24,568 nucleotides of DNA, taken from NCBI GenBank assembly GCA_020722685.1, contig DYKH01000081.1:1-24568 (forward strand). Direction: 5' to 3'. The DNA comes from Caldithrix sp. GTDB taxonomy: Bacteria; KSB1; UBA2214; DYKH01. The translations under genes and the position numbers were made by a program. Of this stretch, positions 1-8,024 are shown one piece after another (position 1 is the stretch's first letter; every line of letters begins with the position of its first letter). Below the pieces are notes generated by a model that searched no databases, was not told the origin of the DNA, and was given only the letters and a program-made list of their open reading frames with translations.

Positions 1-167
1 TTGACACCAACCTTTTGGTTTACGCTCACAATCGAGACTCTGAATTCAACAAAAAATCTGCTGCTTTTCTGAAAAAGGTAATGAATAAGAGGGACCAAAG
101 CGGGAGTCTCTCTGTCTGTCTACCGGCGCAGGTACTGATGGAATTTGTCAATGTTGGGCCACTGTGA
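1..167 (+). pseudogene. PIN-domain (VapC-like) toxin, 5' end outside window, truncated
   Basis: The window opens inside this gene. From base 3 the frame reads Asp-Thr-Asn-Leu-Leu-Val-Tyr-Ala, the hallmark start of a PIN-domain ribonuclease, where the Asp is the first metal-binding acid. It continues through a segment ending PAQVLMEFVNV that matches the middle of VapC-type toxins, including the conserved Glu. A TGA at 165-167 then ends it after about 54 visible residues. Family members are about 130 residues and need further acidic residues in the C-terminal half, which are absent. The other two frames after 150 give only short stretches that I cannot convincingly align to a PIN C-terminus, so the gene looks degraded rather than hit by one simple shift. 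The upstream end and any antitoxin lie outside the window. The family call is fairly secure; loss of function is an inference. Confidence 0.7.
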
Positions 168-299
168 CATGGCACTTATGAGGTTCAGCAGATATGGAAA
201 GAACACCTATTTTGGACGAGAGTGAGGTGATTTGATTTGATAAATCGGTCGAGGCTGACCGTTTAGCTCATTATTAGTCGCCAATTTTTGAGGGCAGCT

Positions 300-610
300 A
301 TGATTTCTTACTTTGATCTTTGGGAGCAAGCAATCTACCTTGATGATGACGTAAAAGAAATCATTTTGATAAAGCACCCCGAGTATTTCGTTTTCTTGAT
401 CGCATTGAACTGACCTTGCAGTCTCCTGATGTTGTAAAGCAGAGCAAAATAACGGTGCGCTCGAGACTATACTACAGATACTTTGAGGATATTTTAGGCG
501 GCAAGATTTTCACTGTGGTGGTAAAACATGCGGCTCAAGATTTTATTTCGACAGTGTATGTAACCGATAAAATAAAGGAAGGCGAAGTAATATGGCAAAG
601 AAACCAATGA
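300..610 (+). pseudogene. small nuclease/RelE-fold toxin-like protein, frameshifted, partner of DUF2283
   Basis: An ATG at 300, preceded by an AGGG-type ribosome site, opens a frame that reads about 28 sensible residues ending in KHPE and soon stops at 411-413. The frame one base back continues seamlessly as VFRFLDRIELTLQSPDVV and runs to TGA 608-610. Adding one G after the GAG codon at 381-383 restores a protein of about 103 residues. Its pattern (HPE, LDRIE, PDVV, LYYRYFED, VVVK, TVYVTDKIKEGEVIW) resembles small RelE/barnase-fold proteins such as DUF4258-like or phage PBECR-type domains that sit beside DUF2283 proteins. I do not recognise a named toxin. The gene overlaps the next one by 19 bases, which suggests coupled translation of a two-gene module. 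The single-base change could be mutation or a consensus error. Confidence 0.55.
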
Positions 611-837
611 ACTTTTTCTACGATCGCAAGGGCGATGTGCTATACGTTTCCATTGGTAGGCCGCAAGCAGCTATTTCCAAAGAAGCCGGCGATGACGTTC
701 TCATTCGAGTTCATCCGAAAACGGATGAGGTCGTGGGATTTACCCTTTTCAATTTTGCTGAAAGATTTGGCGACATTCGTGAGGAAAAATCCGTTCCCGT
801 AACCGCCACCCTCCATATTTTAGCACAGGCTGATTAA
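592..837 (+). CDS. DUF2283 domain protein, probable antitoxin
   Basis: This 81-residue protein has the compact DUF2283 pattern: YDRKGDVLYVSIG near residues 10-22, a central DDVLIRV strand, and TDEVVGFTLFNFAERF near residues 45-60. DUF2283 proteins are commonly encoded directly downstream of small RelE-fold toxin-like proteins and are thought to act as the antitoxin or immunity half, which matches this arrangement. The ATG at 592 is supported by AGGAAGG at 576-582 with 9 bases of spacing, and it starts inside the end of the preceding gene. The reading frame is complete even though the upstream partner is frameshifted, so it may be an orphan. The DUF2283 assignment is strong; the antitoxin role rests on family context only. 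Confidence 0.8.
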   Translation: MAKKPMNFFYDRKGDVLYVSIGRPQAAISKEAGDDVLIRVHPKTDEVVGFTLFNFAERFGDIREEKSVPVTATLHILAQAD

Positions 838-949
838 AAAGTCAGATTCCGTTTTTTGCCCGGATCAAAACCGACAGGCAAGCAAAACGAAATTCATTAT
901 GAATAAAGCGATTTTTGGAAAGGTTTGAAACTGCAATTTGGAGGAAAAT

Positions 950-1345
950 ATGCCCGGAAGCTTGGACAAAGAACAACTCTATAGCGCTCTCTTTATGAAT
1001 TTGGTGATGACTTTTCAAACCGCAGCTTGGCAGCAAATGGGGAAAATCAAGAATCCCCTGACCGACAAAATCGAACGGGACATGGAGCAGGCGCGCATGT
1101 CCATTGACATGCTGGACATGCTGCAAGCCCGGACTGCAAACAACTTGAAGGAAGAAGAGCAAAAATTTCTCGCCCACGTTCTCAGTGAGCTCAAGTTGAA
1201 CTATGTTGACGAAGTCAACAAAGACAAAAAAGCCAAAGCCGCGGCGGAAAAGCCGGCCGAGAAAACAGAAGTAGCAGCAGCCGCGGAAAGCCAAGAAGCC
1301 AAAGAAGCTTCACCAGCCGCTGAATCAACCGAAGCGGCAAAGTGA
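950..1345 (+). CDS. DUF1844 domain protein
   Basis: The protein of 131 residues contains the DUF1844 pattern in its first 80 residues: LYSALFMNLVMTF, a pair of prolines in the KIKNPLTDKIERD stretch, then EQARMSIDMLDMLQARTANNLKEEEQKFL. The last 40 residues are a low-complexity Ala/Lys/Glu tail, probably disordered. DUF1844 proteins are small, predicted helical and of unknown biochemical role. The frame also has an upstream TTG at 938, but GGAGG at 940-944 lies 5 bases before the ATG at 950, so I take 950 as the start. The gene stands alone, separated by 112 bases from the DUF2283 gene and by 385 bases from the methyltransferase. A regulatory role cannot be judged from the sequence. Confidence 0.85.
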   Translation: MPGSLDKEQLYSALFMNLVMTFQTAAWQQMGKIKNPLTDKIERDMEQARMSIDMLDMLQARTANNLKEEEQKFLAHVLSELKLNYVDEVNKDKKAKAAAEKPAEKTEVAAAAESQEAKEASPAAESTEAAK

Positions 1346-1730
1346 GTATTTAAGTATTGCCGGTCGACAGATGGTTTCACCCGTGCAAATGCTTATAGTA
1401 TTACCCTGCAAAACTATCACAACCGCGAAGATTTTTTCCGGCCGCAAGATCGAACGAACGCACACTAAATTTGCGCTCATTTCATTTACCGTCGATTCGC
1501 GGTTATTGTACTTTCGTTGAGTTAGTAATTGATGCAGAAAGGGATGTTATTCAGGAGGAATCTTTTCATGACAACAAACAATCTGTAAGCCGTCAGGTCG
1601 GCATTTGGCAGATTGTAGCCTTGTGCGTGGCCTTGAAAAGATTCTTCGAGAATGACATGCCTTGCTTGCGTTTTATCCCTTGACAGGTTCAGGTTTGACT
1701 GCGGCAAATTGCCGCGCTATAAAAAGGTGA
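1346..1730. other. non-coding stretch with a possible degraded repeat
   Basis: I see no convincing gene in these 385 bases. There is a strong AGGAGG at 1553-1558 followed by ATG at 1568, but that frame stops after six codons. The segment 1555-1566 (GAGGAATCTTTT) is nearly the inverted complement of 1636-1647 (11 of 12 positions), and the right half is followed by AATGACATG, similar to the ends of the repeats at 12361 and 20793. It may therefore be a decayed copy of such an element. A candidate promoter occupies the right end (see 1695-1723). Confidence 0.4.
1695..1723 (+). promoter_or_regulatory. candidate promoter with a palindrome in the spacer
   Basis: TTGACT (1695-1700) and TATAAA (1718-1723) are separated by exactly 17 bases, close to a sigma-70 consensus. 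The spacer contains a perfect palindrome, GCGGCAA-A-TTGCCGC (1701-1715), which could be an operator. Transcription would begin near 1730, almost at the ATG at 1731, so the message would be nearly leaderless. That, and the different promoter consensus of some FCB bacteria, lowers confidence. Confidence 0.35.
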
Positions 1731-2507
1731 ATGGAAAGCAAAGCTTCGCAACACTCGCAACAAGTCTGGGAAAAGTTCTGGGACGAGAAGGAGAACATCG
1801 AAGAGGTGTATTCCAACTCGGATCGGATTATCAAGCAAATATTGAGCACGACTGATTTGGCGGGCAAACTCGTCATGGAAGTCGGCGCTGGCTCCGGCAG
1901 GGATGGATTGAGACTGGTGGATGCCGGTGCGACGGTCGTCCTCTTGGATTATGCGGAAAGCTCTTTACGCATGTTAAGGAGTTTGTCCCGCCATAACAAC
2001 CTGAAGGTGCTGCTGGTCCGAGGTGATGCCTTTCACTTGCCGATTAAATCCAATGCCTTGGATTTGGTGTTTCATCAGGGATTATTAGAGCACTTTAAAA
2101 ACCCTGCCGATATTCTCGCGGAAAATTTCCGCGTCCTCAAATCCGGCGGAATGGCTTTGGCAGACGTGCCACATCGATACCATCCCTACACCGTGGTCAA
2201 ACACGTCTTGATTTGGATGAACAAATGGTTTGCCGGTTGGGAAACGGAGTTTTCCCGCCGGCAATTGATGGGTCTCTTTCGTCAGGTCGGTTTTGAGATT
2301 CACGCGGTGTACGGGGATTGGATGCGACCAAGTTTTGCCTATAGGATGGTCCGGGAGATCGCCAAAAAAATGAATGTAAAGCTGCCGCTCTATCCCGGCA
2401 GTCTGCCAATCGTTTCTCGTCTACGGGCCTACCTGCGCAAGTGGTTTCGCACCACCTCCTTGTCCTTTTGCACCTATATGGACATTGGCGTCATAGGCGT
2501 TAAATGA
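1731..2507 (+). CDS. class I SAM-dependent methyltransferase
   Basis: This protein of 258 residues transfers a methyl group from S-adenosylmethionine to an unidentified acceptor. Motif I, VMEVGAGSGRDG, lies at residues 48-59, followed by an acidic residue ending the second strand (LLDYAESSL, Asp73) that would bind the ribose. The LDLVFHQGLLEHF segment near residues 108-120 and LKSGGMALADVPH near 136-148 complete the Methyltransf_11/UbiE-like Rossmann core. The C-terminal 80 residues are basic and aromatic and may contact a membrane or lipid-linked substrate. The ATG at 1731 follows AAGGTG closely; no later start would keep motif I intact. It opens the + strand cluster, with 12 bases to the next gene, a glycosyltransferase. 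Modification of a glycan or lipid carrier is plausible but unproven. Confidence 0.85.
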   Translation: MESKASQHSQQVWEKFWDEKENIEEVYSNSDRIIKQILSTTDLAGKLVMEVGAGSGRDGLRLVDAGATVVLLDYAESSLRMLRSLSRHNNLKVLLVRGDAFHLPIKSNALDLVFHQGLLEHFKNPADILAENFRVLKSGGMALADVPHRYHPYTVVKHVLIWMNKWFAGWETEFSRRQLMGLFRQVGFEIHAVYGDWMRPSFAYRMVREIAKKMNVKLPLYPGSLPIVSRLRAYLRKWFRTTSLSFCTYMDIGVIGVK

Positions 2508-2519
2508 GGCCGCCGAAAA

Positions 2520-3641
2520 ATGTCCGCTGACCGCTCTTTGAACATATTGGCCATTAACTGGCAGGACATTACTAATCCGTTTGGCGGCGGAGCCGAAGTC
2601 CACTTTCATGAAATTTTCAAGCGGGTGGCAGCCGCGGGACATCAGGTGACCTTGCTCTGTTGCTCCTATGCTGGCGCTCCGGCATCGGAAATGATTGACG
2701 GAATCCGCGTCATCCGCTTTGGCAGCCGAAATCTTTTTAACTATTACGTGCCCCAGCTATACAAGAAGCTTTGCGCGCGCGAGCGTTTCGATATCGTCAT
2801 CGACGACATCAACAAGATTCCATTCTTTACGCCCCTGTTCGTCAGCGAGCCTCTGCTTGCCATTGCGCATCATCTCTTTGGCAAGAGTATTTATTTAGAA
2901 GCTCCCTTTTTCCCGGCTACTTACGTTTGGGCCGCGGAAAAGCTTGTGCCCTTAGTTTATCGATACACGGCCTTTGCAGTTGTTTCCGAGAGCACCCGGC
3001 AGGAACTCCGGCAGCTTGGCATTCGTTCACAAGTGGATTTGTTACCCAACGCGGTGGATTCGGCCAAGTATCAAGAGATGCCGCAGCACCGCTCTGAGAC
3101 GCCGTTGATTGGTTGTTTGGGTCGTCTGAAAAAATATAAGAGCATCGACCACGTTCTACAAGCGATGCCGGCCATTTTGCGCTCAATGCCCAGTGTCCGC
3201 TTGCTGATTATCGGCGATGGTGACTATGGGCCGGCGCTTAGGCAGCTTGCGATGTCCTTGGGAATCGACAAGAACGTCGATTTCGTCGGTCATGTTTCGC
3301 ACGAAGACAAAGTGAAGCTTTTGAATAGACTGTGGCTGGCCGTCAATCCTTCTCCGAAAGAAGGTTGGGGGCTCACCGTCATCGAGGCGAATGCTTGCGG
3401 AATTCCGGTCATTGCAGCCGATTCACCAGGATTGCGGGATTCGGTTTTGCATCAAAAGACTGGATTGCTCTATCCGTATGGCGATATTGCAAAGCTGACG
3501 CAATCCGTCTTAGAATTATTAGGAAATAGCGAAAAGAGAATGTATTTTTCCGCCCAAGCGCGGCGATGGGCGGCACATTTTAGTTGGGATACGTCAGCGG
3601 AGAAAGCTATCGAATTAATGCATAGTGTAGCACGCATATAG
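2520..3641 (+). CDS. glycosyltransferase family 4 protein
   Basis: The protein has 373 residues and a GT-B fold typical of retaining GT4 enzymes. Near the N-terminus, NPFGGGAEVHFHEI (residues 19-32) is the glycine-rich acceptor-side loop. In the C-terminal half, LIGCLGRLKKYKSID begins the nucleotide-sugar domain, followed by LLIIGDGDYG. The EX7E motif appears as EGWGLTVIE, with the two glutamates at 281 and 289. GT4 enzymes move a sugar from a nucleotide sugar to a lipid or glycan acceptor on the cytoplasmic face. Donor and acceptor cannot be read from the sequence. It lies 12 bases after the methyltransferase and 14 bases before the DUF2723 gene, which suggests co-transcription with a glycan or glycoprotein pathway. 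There is no strong ribosome site before the ATG, in keeping with coupling to the upstream gene. Confidence 0.9.
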   Translation: MSADRSLNILAINWQDITNPFGGGAEVHFHEIFKRVAAAGHQVTLLCCSYAGAPASEMIDGIRVIRFGSRNLFNYYVPQLYKKLCARERFDIVIDDINKIPFFTPLFVSEPLLAIAHHLFGKSIYLEAPFFPATYVWAAEKLVPLVYRYTAFAVVSESTRQELRQLGIRSQVDLLPNAVDSAKYQEMPQHRSETPLIGCLGRLKKYKSIDHVLQAMPAILRSMPSVRLLIIGDGDYGPALRQLAMSLGIDKNVDFVGHVSHEDKVKLLNRLWLAVNPSPKEGWGLTVIEANACGIPVIAADSPGLRDSVLHQKTGLLYPYGDIAKLTQSVLELLGNSEKRMYFSAQARRWAAHFSWDTSAEKAIELMHSVARI

Positions 3642-3655
3642 AGTCGGAGAGAATC

Positions 3656-6334
3656 ATGCAGAATTACAAGTTAGTCAACCGAGTGATGGCAGGCATCGCC
3701 TTTCTCTTCTCATTGATCATTTACCTTCGAACCATTGCTCAAACCGTATCGTTTTGGGATTGCGGTGAGTTTATCACCTGCTCCTACATCCTGGGCATCC
3801 CGCATCCTCCAGGTGCTCCGTTCTACCTGCTGATTGGGCGCATTTTTACCATGCTGCCCCTGGCAACGGACATAGCCTTGCGCGTCAATATCATTTCTGC
3901 CCTTACTTCGGCGCTAACCGTCATGCTGACCTATTTGATCATTGTCCGGCTGATCAAACAATGGCGGGGCGAGCCGAAAAACTCAGAAGATCTGCTCATT
4001 CTTTCTGCCAGCGGCTTGATGGGTGCTCTGGCGTTCGCCTTCACCGATACTTTTTGGTTCAACGCAGTAGAGGCCGAAGTATACGCCATTAGCATGTTTT
4101 TCACTTCCATTATCTTCTGGTTGATCCTGGTTTGGCTGGAAAAAGCCGACGAAAAGGGATCGGAACGTTATCTTCTCTTCATCGCCTATCTCGTGGGCTT
4201 GGCTATCGGCGTGCATCTGGAGATGATTTTAGTACTCCCGGCCCTTTGTATGATTGTCTATTTCAAGTACCTCGACAAGACTCAGCAAAAGATTAATCTT
4301 AAAAACGCCATCTCGTTCGGGTTGATTGCCGTCGGTATTTTTGTCGCCATCTATCCCGGCGTGGTTCAATGGATTCCCCGTCTTGCCGGCGCTCTCAGCT
4401 TATGGTCGTTGCTGGTGCTCATAATTGGCTTGGTCTATGGCGTCTATTGGGCCCTCAGCAACAGCAAAAAGGTTTTGAGTCTTGTCCTCATGTCCGGCCT
4501 GCTGGTCATTGTCGGCTATTCCACCTATTCCATGATCTACATTCGCTCTTCTCTCAATCCGGCCATCGATGAAAACGATCCGGAAACGATCGAGCAGATG
4601 GTCAAATACCTGAATCGGGAGCAGTACGGCACCTGGGGGACCTTTCCCCGCAGGTATCCTGGCTTGCCCTCGGACTGGGAGTTCAAGCAGCGCTATCCCA
4701 ATTTGAGCTACGCGACCTATAATTTCTCTAAGCAGCTTGATTTCATGTGGAACTATCAGATCAAGAAGATGTACCTGCGCTACTTCGCCTGGCAATTCGT
4801 CGGCAAGGGCGATACCCTCGGCTCCGATGGCTTTATCGTCGAGACTTTTTCTTTCCGAGGCCTGTTCGGCTTGCCTTTCCTCATCGGATTGATCGGCATG
4901 GTGCATCATTTTTACCGCCATTGGCGTCATGCGTTGACGATTGGCACTATCTTTATTCTCACCGGCGTCGCCATTGTCATCTACCTGAACCAGGAGGATC
5001 CGCAGCCAAGAGAGCGAGACTATGTCTTTGTCGGCTCATTCTTCGCCTTCGCCATCTGGGTAGGAATGGGTGCGACGGCCCTGCTGGAATGGATTCAGGA
5101 GGCGATGCACAACAAGGAGGGATGGCGTAAGCTGCTCTACGCAATGATCATTGTTGCCTTGGCGATTATGGCTCCCATCAATTTGCTTGCACATAATTAT
5201 CACGAACATGACCGCACCGGCGAATACGTCGCTTACGATTATTCTTATAACATCCTGCAGACATGCGAGCCCAATGCAGTGATTTTCACCAACGGTGATA
5301 ACGATACCTTTCCCCTGTGGTTTTTGCAGTACGTTTATAATATCCGTCCCGACATTCGCGTGGTCAACCTCAGCCTGCTCAATACGCCCTGGTACATCAA
5401 ACAGCTCAAAAATCAGGAACCGCGGGTGCCGATTAGCTTGACCAATGAGCAGATCGACCAACTGGAGGGCCTGATCCCCTGGGAAAAGCGTACGGTGAAA
5501 CTGCCGGTGCCGCGCGCGGTGCAGGAAAAGATGCTGGACGATTTGGGCGAGCGAAGGCAGTTGATTCCGCAAGAGGAGCTGCAAGCCACCGAGATTAGCT
5601 TCGAGGTTAAACCGACGGTCTTTGGTCAGGCGCTGCGGGTACAGGATTACATGATCCTGAACATTCTGCACTCCAACCAATGGCGCAAGCCGATTTATTT
5701 TGCCGTTACCGTCTCAAATGAAAATCAGCTCAACCTGCAAAAGCACTTCCGCATGGATGGCCTGGATTTCAAATTGGTGCCCTACGATGGTCAGCACATT
5801 TCCACCTCGGCATTAGAACATAATTTGTTCGACGTTTTCAAGTATCGTGGGCTGAATGATCCGAGCGTCTATCTGAATGACAACATTGTCGGCCTGCTGC
5901 AAAACTACCGGGCTGCCTTTTTGCGCCTGGCGCGCGACTACATGGTCGAAAAGAAATATGATAAAATGATCGCGGTGTTGGACAAGATGGAAAAAGTCAT
6001 GCCGGAAAAAACCGTACCGGTTCCGGACTATCGGATTTCTCTCAACATTGGCCAGATGTACTATATGGCCGGACGTACGGAACAGTTCATCAAACGGCTT
6101 GAATCGGCGATGGATCAGGCGCCGGACAATCCGGAGATATACGGCACCTTGGTTTCTCTCCTCAGCCGGGAAGGCCAGCACGACCGCGCCGTCAAGCTGT
6201 TGGAAAAGTGGGTTGCCAGACACCCGGACGATAAACAAGCCAAGAGCATGTTGGACACTGAGAAACAATCCCTGACGAGGGCAGCGGGAAGCTCGAAGGA
6301 TACTCTGTCATCCGCAGCTTCAGACAGCAATTAG
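3656..6334 (+). CDS. DUF2723 (TMEM260-like) membrane protein with C-terminal TPRs, probable GT-C glycosyltransferase
   Basis: The protein of 892 residues starts with a membrane helix (about 9-28), then the signature WDCGEF (residues 34-39) and PHPPGAPFYLLIGR, which define DUF2723. Many hydrophobic segments follow through about residue 520. The conserved soluble part begins with FTNGDNDTFPLWFLQ near residues 544-558. About residues 765-870 contain helical repeats resembling TPRs. The acidic residues after the first helix are the usual catalytic position in GT-C enzymes that use polyprenyl-phosphate sugars. The human relative TMEM260 is reported to be a protein O-mannosyltransferase; a similar role for bacterial members is inference. 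The ATG follows GGAGAG. A polyprenol-phosphate-mannose synthase-like gene in the same run (10350) would supply a suitable donor, and the UPF0104 gene begins 18 bases downstream. Confidence 0.88.
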   Translation: MQNYKLVNRVMAGIAFLFSLIIYLRTIAQTVSFWDCGEFITCSYILGIPHPPGAPFYLLIGRIFTMLPLATDIALRVNIISALTSALTVMLTYLIIVRLIKQWRGEPKNSEDLLILSASGLMGALAFAFTDTFWFNAVEAEVYAISMFFTSIIFWLILVWLEKADEKGSERYLLFIAYLVGLAIGVHLEMILVLPALCMIVYFKYLDKTQQKINLKNAISFGLIAVGIFVAIYPGVVQWIPRLAGALSLWSLLVLIIGLVYGVYWALSNSKKVLSLVLMSGLLVIVGYSTYSMIYIRSSLNPAIDENDPETIEQMVKYLNREQYGTWGTFPRRYPGLPSDWEFKQRYPNLSYATYNFSKQLDFMWNYQIKKMYLRYFAWQFVGKGDTLGSDGFIVETFSFRGLFGLPFLIGLIGMVHHFYRHWRHALTIGTIFILTGVAIVIYLNQEDPQPRERDYVFVGSFFAFAIWVGMGATALLEWIQEAMHNKEGWRKLLYAMIIVALAIMAPINLLAHNYHEHDRTGEYVAYDYSYNILQTCEPNAVIFTNGDNDTFPLWFLQYVYNIRPDIRVVNLSLLNTPWYIKQLKNQEPRVPISLTNEQIDQLEGLIPWEKRTVKLPVPRAVQEKMLDDLGERRQLIPQEELQATEISFEVKPTVFGQALRVQDYMILNILHSNQWRKPIYFAVTVSNENQLNLQKHFRMDGLDFKLVPYDGQHISTSALEHNLFDVFKYRGLNDPSVYLNDNIVGLLQNYRAAFLRLARDYMVEKKYDKMIAVLDKMEKVMPEKTVPVPDYRISLNIGQMYYMAGRTEQFIKRLESAMDQAPDNPEIYGTLVSLLSREGQHDRAVKLLEKWVARHPDDKQAKSMLDTEKQSLTRAAGSSKDTLSSAASDSN

Positions 6335-6352
6335 GTTCCGTATGCGAGGAAA

Positions 6353-7366
6353 ATGGGTAGTCAAGACGCTTCAATAGAAAATTACCGCATGAGCAAAGCT
6401 TCGCGGCGGCAGTTCTTTGTCACTCTATTCAAAGCGGTTGTAAGTGTCGGCTTAATTTATTGGCTCCTGCAGCGGATTGGCGTAAACAATCTATTGGGAC
6501 AAGTTGCCACAGTCCGGTGGCAATGGGTCTTTTTGAGTCTGACGAGTTTTGCTGCAAGCAACTTGTTGGGTTCCTGGCAATGGAGCTTGCTGCTGCGAGC
6601 CAAGCAAATCGAATTGTCCTTTTGGCAGGTGGCGTCCTATTACCACGTCGGCCTGTTCTTCAATAATTTCCTCATCGGCAATATCGGCGGTGATGCCTTC
6701 CGCGTCTACGATATTCGCCGCAGCTCGGGTGACATGACCGACGCTATCTCTGCGGTATTCTTCGATCGCTTTGCCGGTTTTTTCGCCCTCTCGACCTTGG
6801 CGCTGCTGGTGGCAACGATCGGACTGCAGCAGCTTTTCCACAATTCGACTTTTTATTTGGTCGCCTTTATTTTAGCCGGTTGGATGTTCGGACTCTTGTT
6901 CCTTTTCGTGGAAGGCTTTGCCCGAAAGTTCTCTTTCGTCATCAAATTGCTGACTCCCGACGCTTTGCATGTAAAGATGCGGGAGTTGTACTACAGCATC
7001 CATCAATTCAGCCGCGAGAAGGTGCTGCTCGCTAAAATATTTGCGGTCGCCGTCACGGTGCAAGTGCTGCGGATTTTGACGCATTGTTTCGCCGCATACT
7101 CGGTGGGTGTTCATACCCATGCGGCTTACTTCTTCATTTTCATTCCTATTGTCGCCTTGGTGGCAAGCTTGCCGATCTCCTTGGGCGGCATAGGAGTGAG
7201 AGAGCAAAGCGCGGTCACCCTTTTTGCCAAAGTGGGTATTGCCTCCGCACAAGTAGTTGCCTTTGAGCTCTTGGCCTATGTCGTCGGAATATTAGCCAGT
7301 CTGCCCGGGGGAATCATTTTTGCCATTCGCCCTGAAGCTTCCACAAAGGGAAAAGTACCCATTTAG
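6353..7366 (+). CDS. UPF0104 / lysylphosphatidylglycerol synthase TM-region family membrane protein
   Basis: This 337-residue integral membrane protein has about seven or eight hydrophobic helices and the family landmarks NFLIGNIGGDAFRVYDIRR (near 98-116), FFDRFAGFFAL, and near the C-terminus ASLPISLGGIGVREQSAV. These match the flippase-like half of the MprF/AglD family (PF03706), without the cytoplasmic aminoacyl-transferase domain. Such stand-alone proteins are often found with glycosyltransferases and are suspected to move lipids or lipid-linked sugars, though their substrates are usually unknown. The ATG at 6353 has GAGGA just before it with short spacing; ATG at 6389 is the alternative, but lacks a ribosome site. 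It lies 18 bases after the DUF2723 gene, so a role in delivering its lipid-linked donor is a reasonable inference. Confidence 0.85.
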   Translation: MGSQDASIENYRMSKASRRQFFVTLFKAVVSVGLIYWLLQRIGVNNLLGQVATVRWQWVFLSLTSFAASNLLGSWQWSLLLRAKQIELSFWQVASYYHVGLFFNNFLIGNIGGDAFRVYDIRRSSGDMTDAISAVFFDRFAGFFALSTLALLVATIGLQQLFHNSTFYLVAFILAGWMFGLLFLFVEGFARKFSFVIKLLTPDALHVKMRELYYSIHQFSREKVLLAKIFAVAVTVQVLRILTHCFAAYSVGVHTHAAYFFIFIPIVALVASLPISLGGIGVREQSAVTLFAKVGIASAQVVAFELLAYVVGILASLPGGIIFAIRPEASTKGKVPI

Positions 7367-7453
7367 CCAAATGAAGCAGAGTTATGCAGCTAAACGATTA
7401 GGGGAAATGAGAAAGATAACGTGCTCGTACCGGGGTTTAAGGGAGTAATGGTG

Positions 7454-7912
7454 ATGCCTAAAGTTGCCATCGTCATGGGCAGTGCTTCCGATCAGGAAAC
7501 CATGGCCGCTGCCGAAGAGTTGCTGGGCTATTTTGGCATAGAGTATGAGACTCGCATCCTTTCCGCCCATCGCATGCCCGAGGCGACGGTCGATTTTGCC
7601 AAGCATGCTGAAACGCTCGGGCTATCGGCCATCATCGCCGGCGCGGGTATGGCGGCGCACCTTCCGGGCGTCATCGCCAGCTACACTACTGTGCCGGTCA
7701 TCGGCGTGCCCCTTGGCGGTTCGGCTTTGAATGGCGTCGATGCACTCTACTCCATTGTGCAGATGCCGAAGGGCGTGCCGGTGGCGACGATGGCCATCGG
7801 CAAAGCCGGCGCCAGCAACGCCGCCATCTTTGTCGCCGAGATGCTGGCTTTGAAGGACGAACAAATCAAAAATAAGCTTCTCCAATTTCGCGCCAACGGG
7901 TGTAAGGTATAG
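7454..7912 (+). CDS. purE: 5-(carboxyamino)imidazole ribonucleotide mutase (PurE)
   Basis: PurE converts N5-carboxyaminoimidazole ribonucleotide to carboxyaminoimidazole ribonucleotide in de novo purine synthesis. The 152-residue protein shows the phosphate-binding GSASD (9-13), the catalytic SAHRMP loop with His39, the IIAGAGMAAHLPGVIA loop, and GVDALYSIVQMPKGVPVATMAIGKAGA. Length and motifs fit the bacterial class I enzyme. The frame extends upstream to GTG 7421 and ATG 7448, but AGGGAG at 7440-7445 is 8 bases from ATG 7454, and homologues begin right at this point, so 7454 is preferred. No purK is visible nearby, although class I PurE normally needs PurK. It sits 87 bases after the UPF0104 gene and 112 bases before a purine permease, making a small purine pair within a glycan cluster. 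Confidence 0.95.
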   Translation: MPKVAIVMGSASDQETMAAAEELLGYFGIEYETRILSAHRMPEATVDFAKHAETLGLSAIIAGAGMAAHLPGVIASYTTVPVIGVPLGGSALNGVDALYSIVQMPKGVPVATMAIGKAGASNAAIFVAEMLALKDEQIKNKLLQFRANGCKV

Positions 7913-8024
7913 GTCAGAATTACACTCAAGCAGGATGCAAGGCTTTGCGATTGCGTTGGGTGTCTCGGTGCAGTAGCTGCAGGTTTCAAGTTGCAGGCGG
8001 CAATTTGATTAGGAGGCATTGACC

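Noticed and set aside
7913..8024. Possible purine riboswitch upstream of the permease
   Set aside because: The conserved loop sequences of the purine aptamer are not visible; only scattered TGCAG repeats are present.
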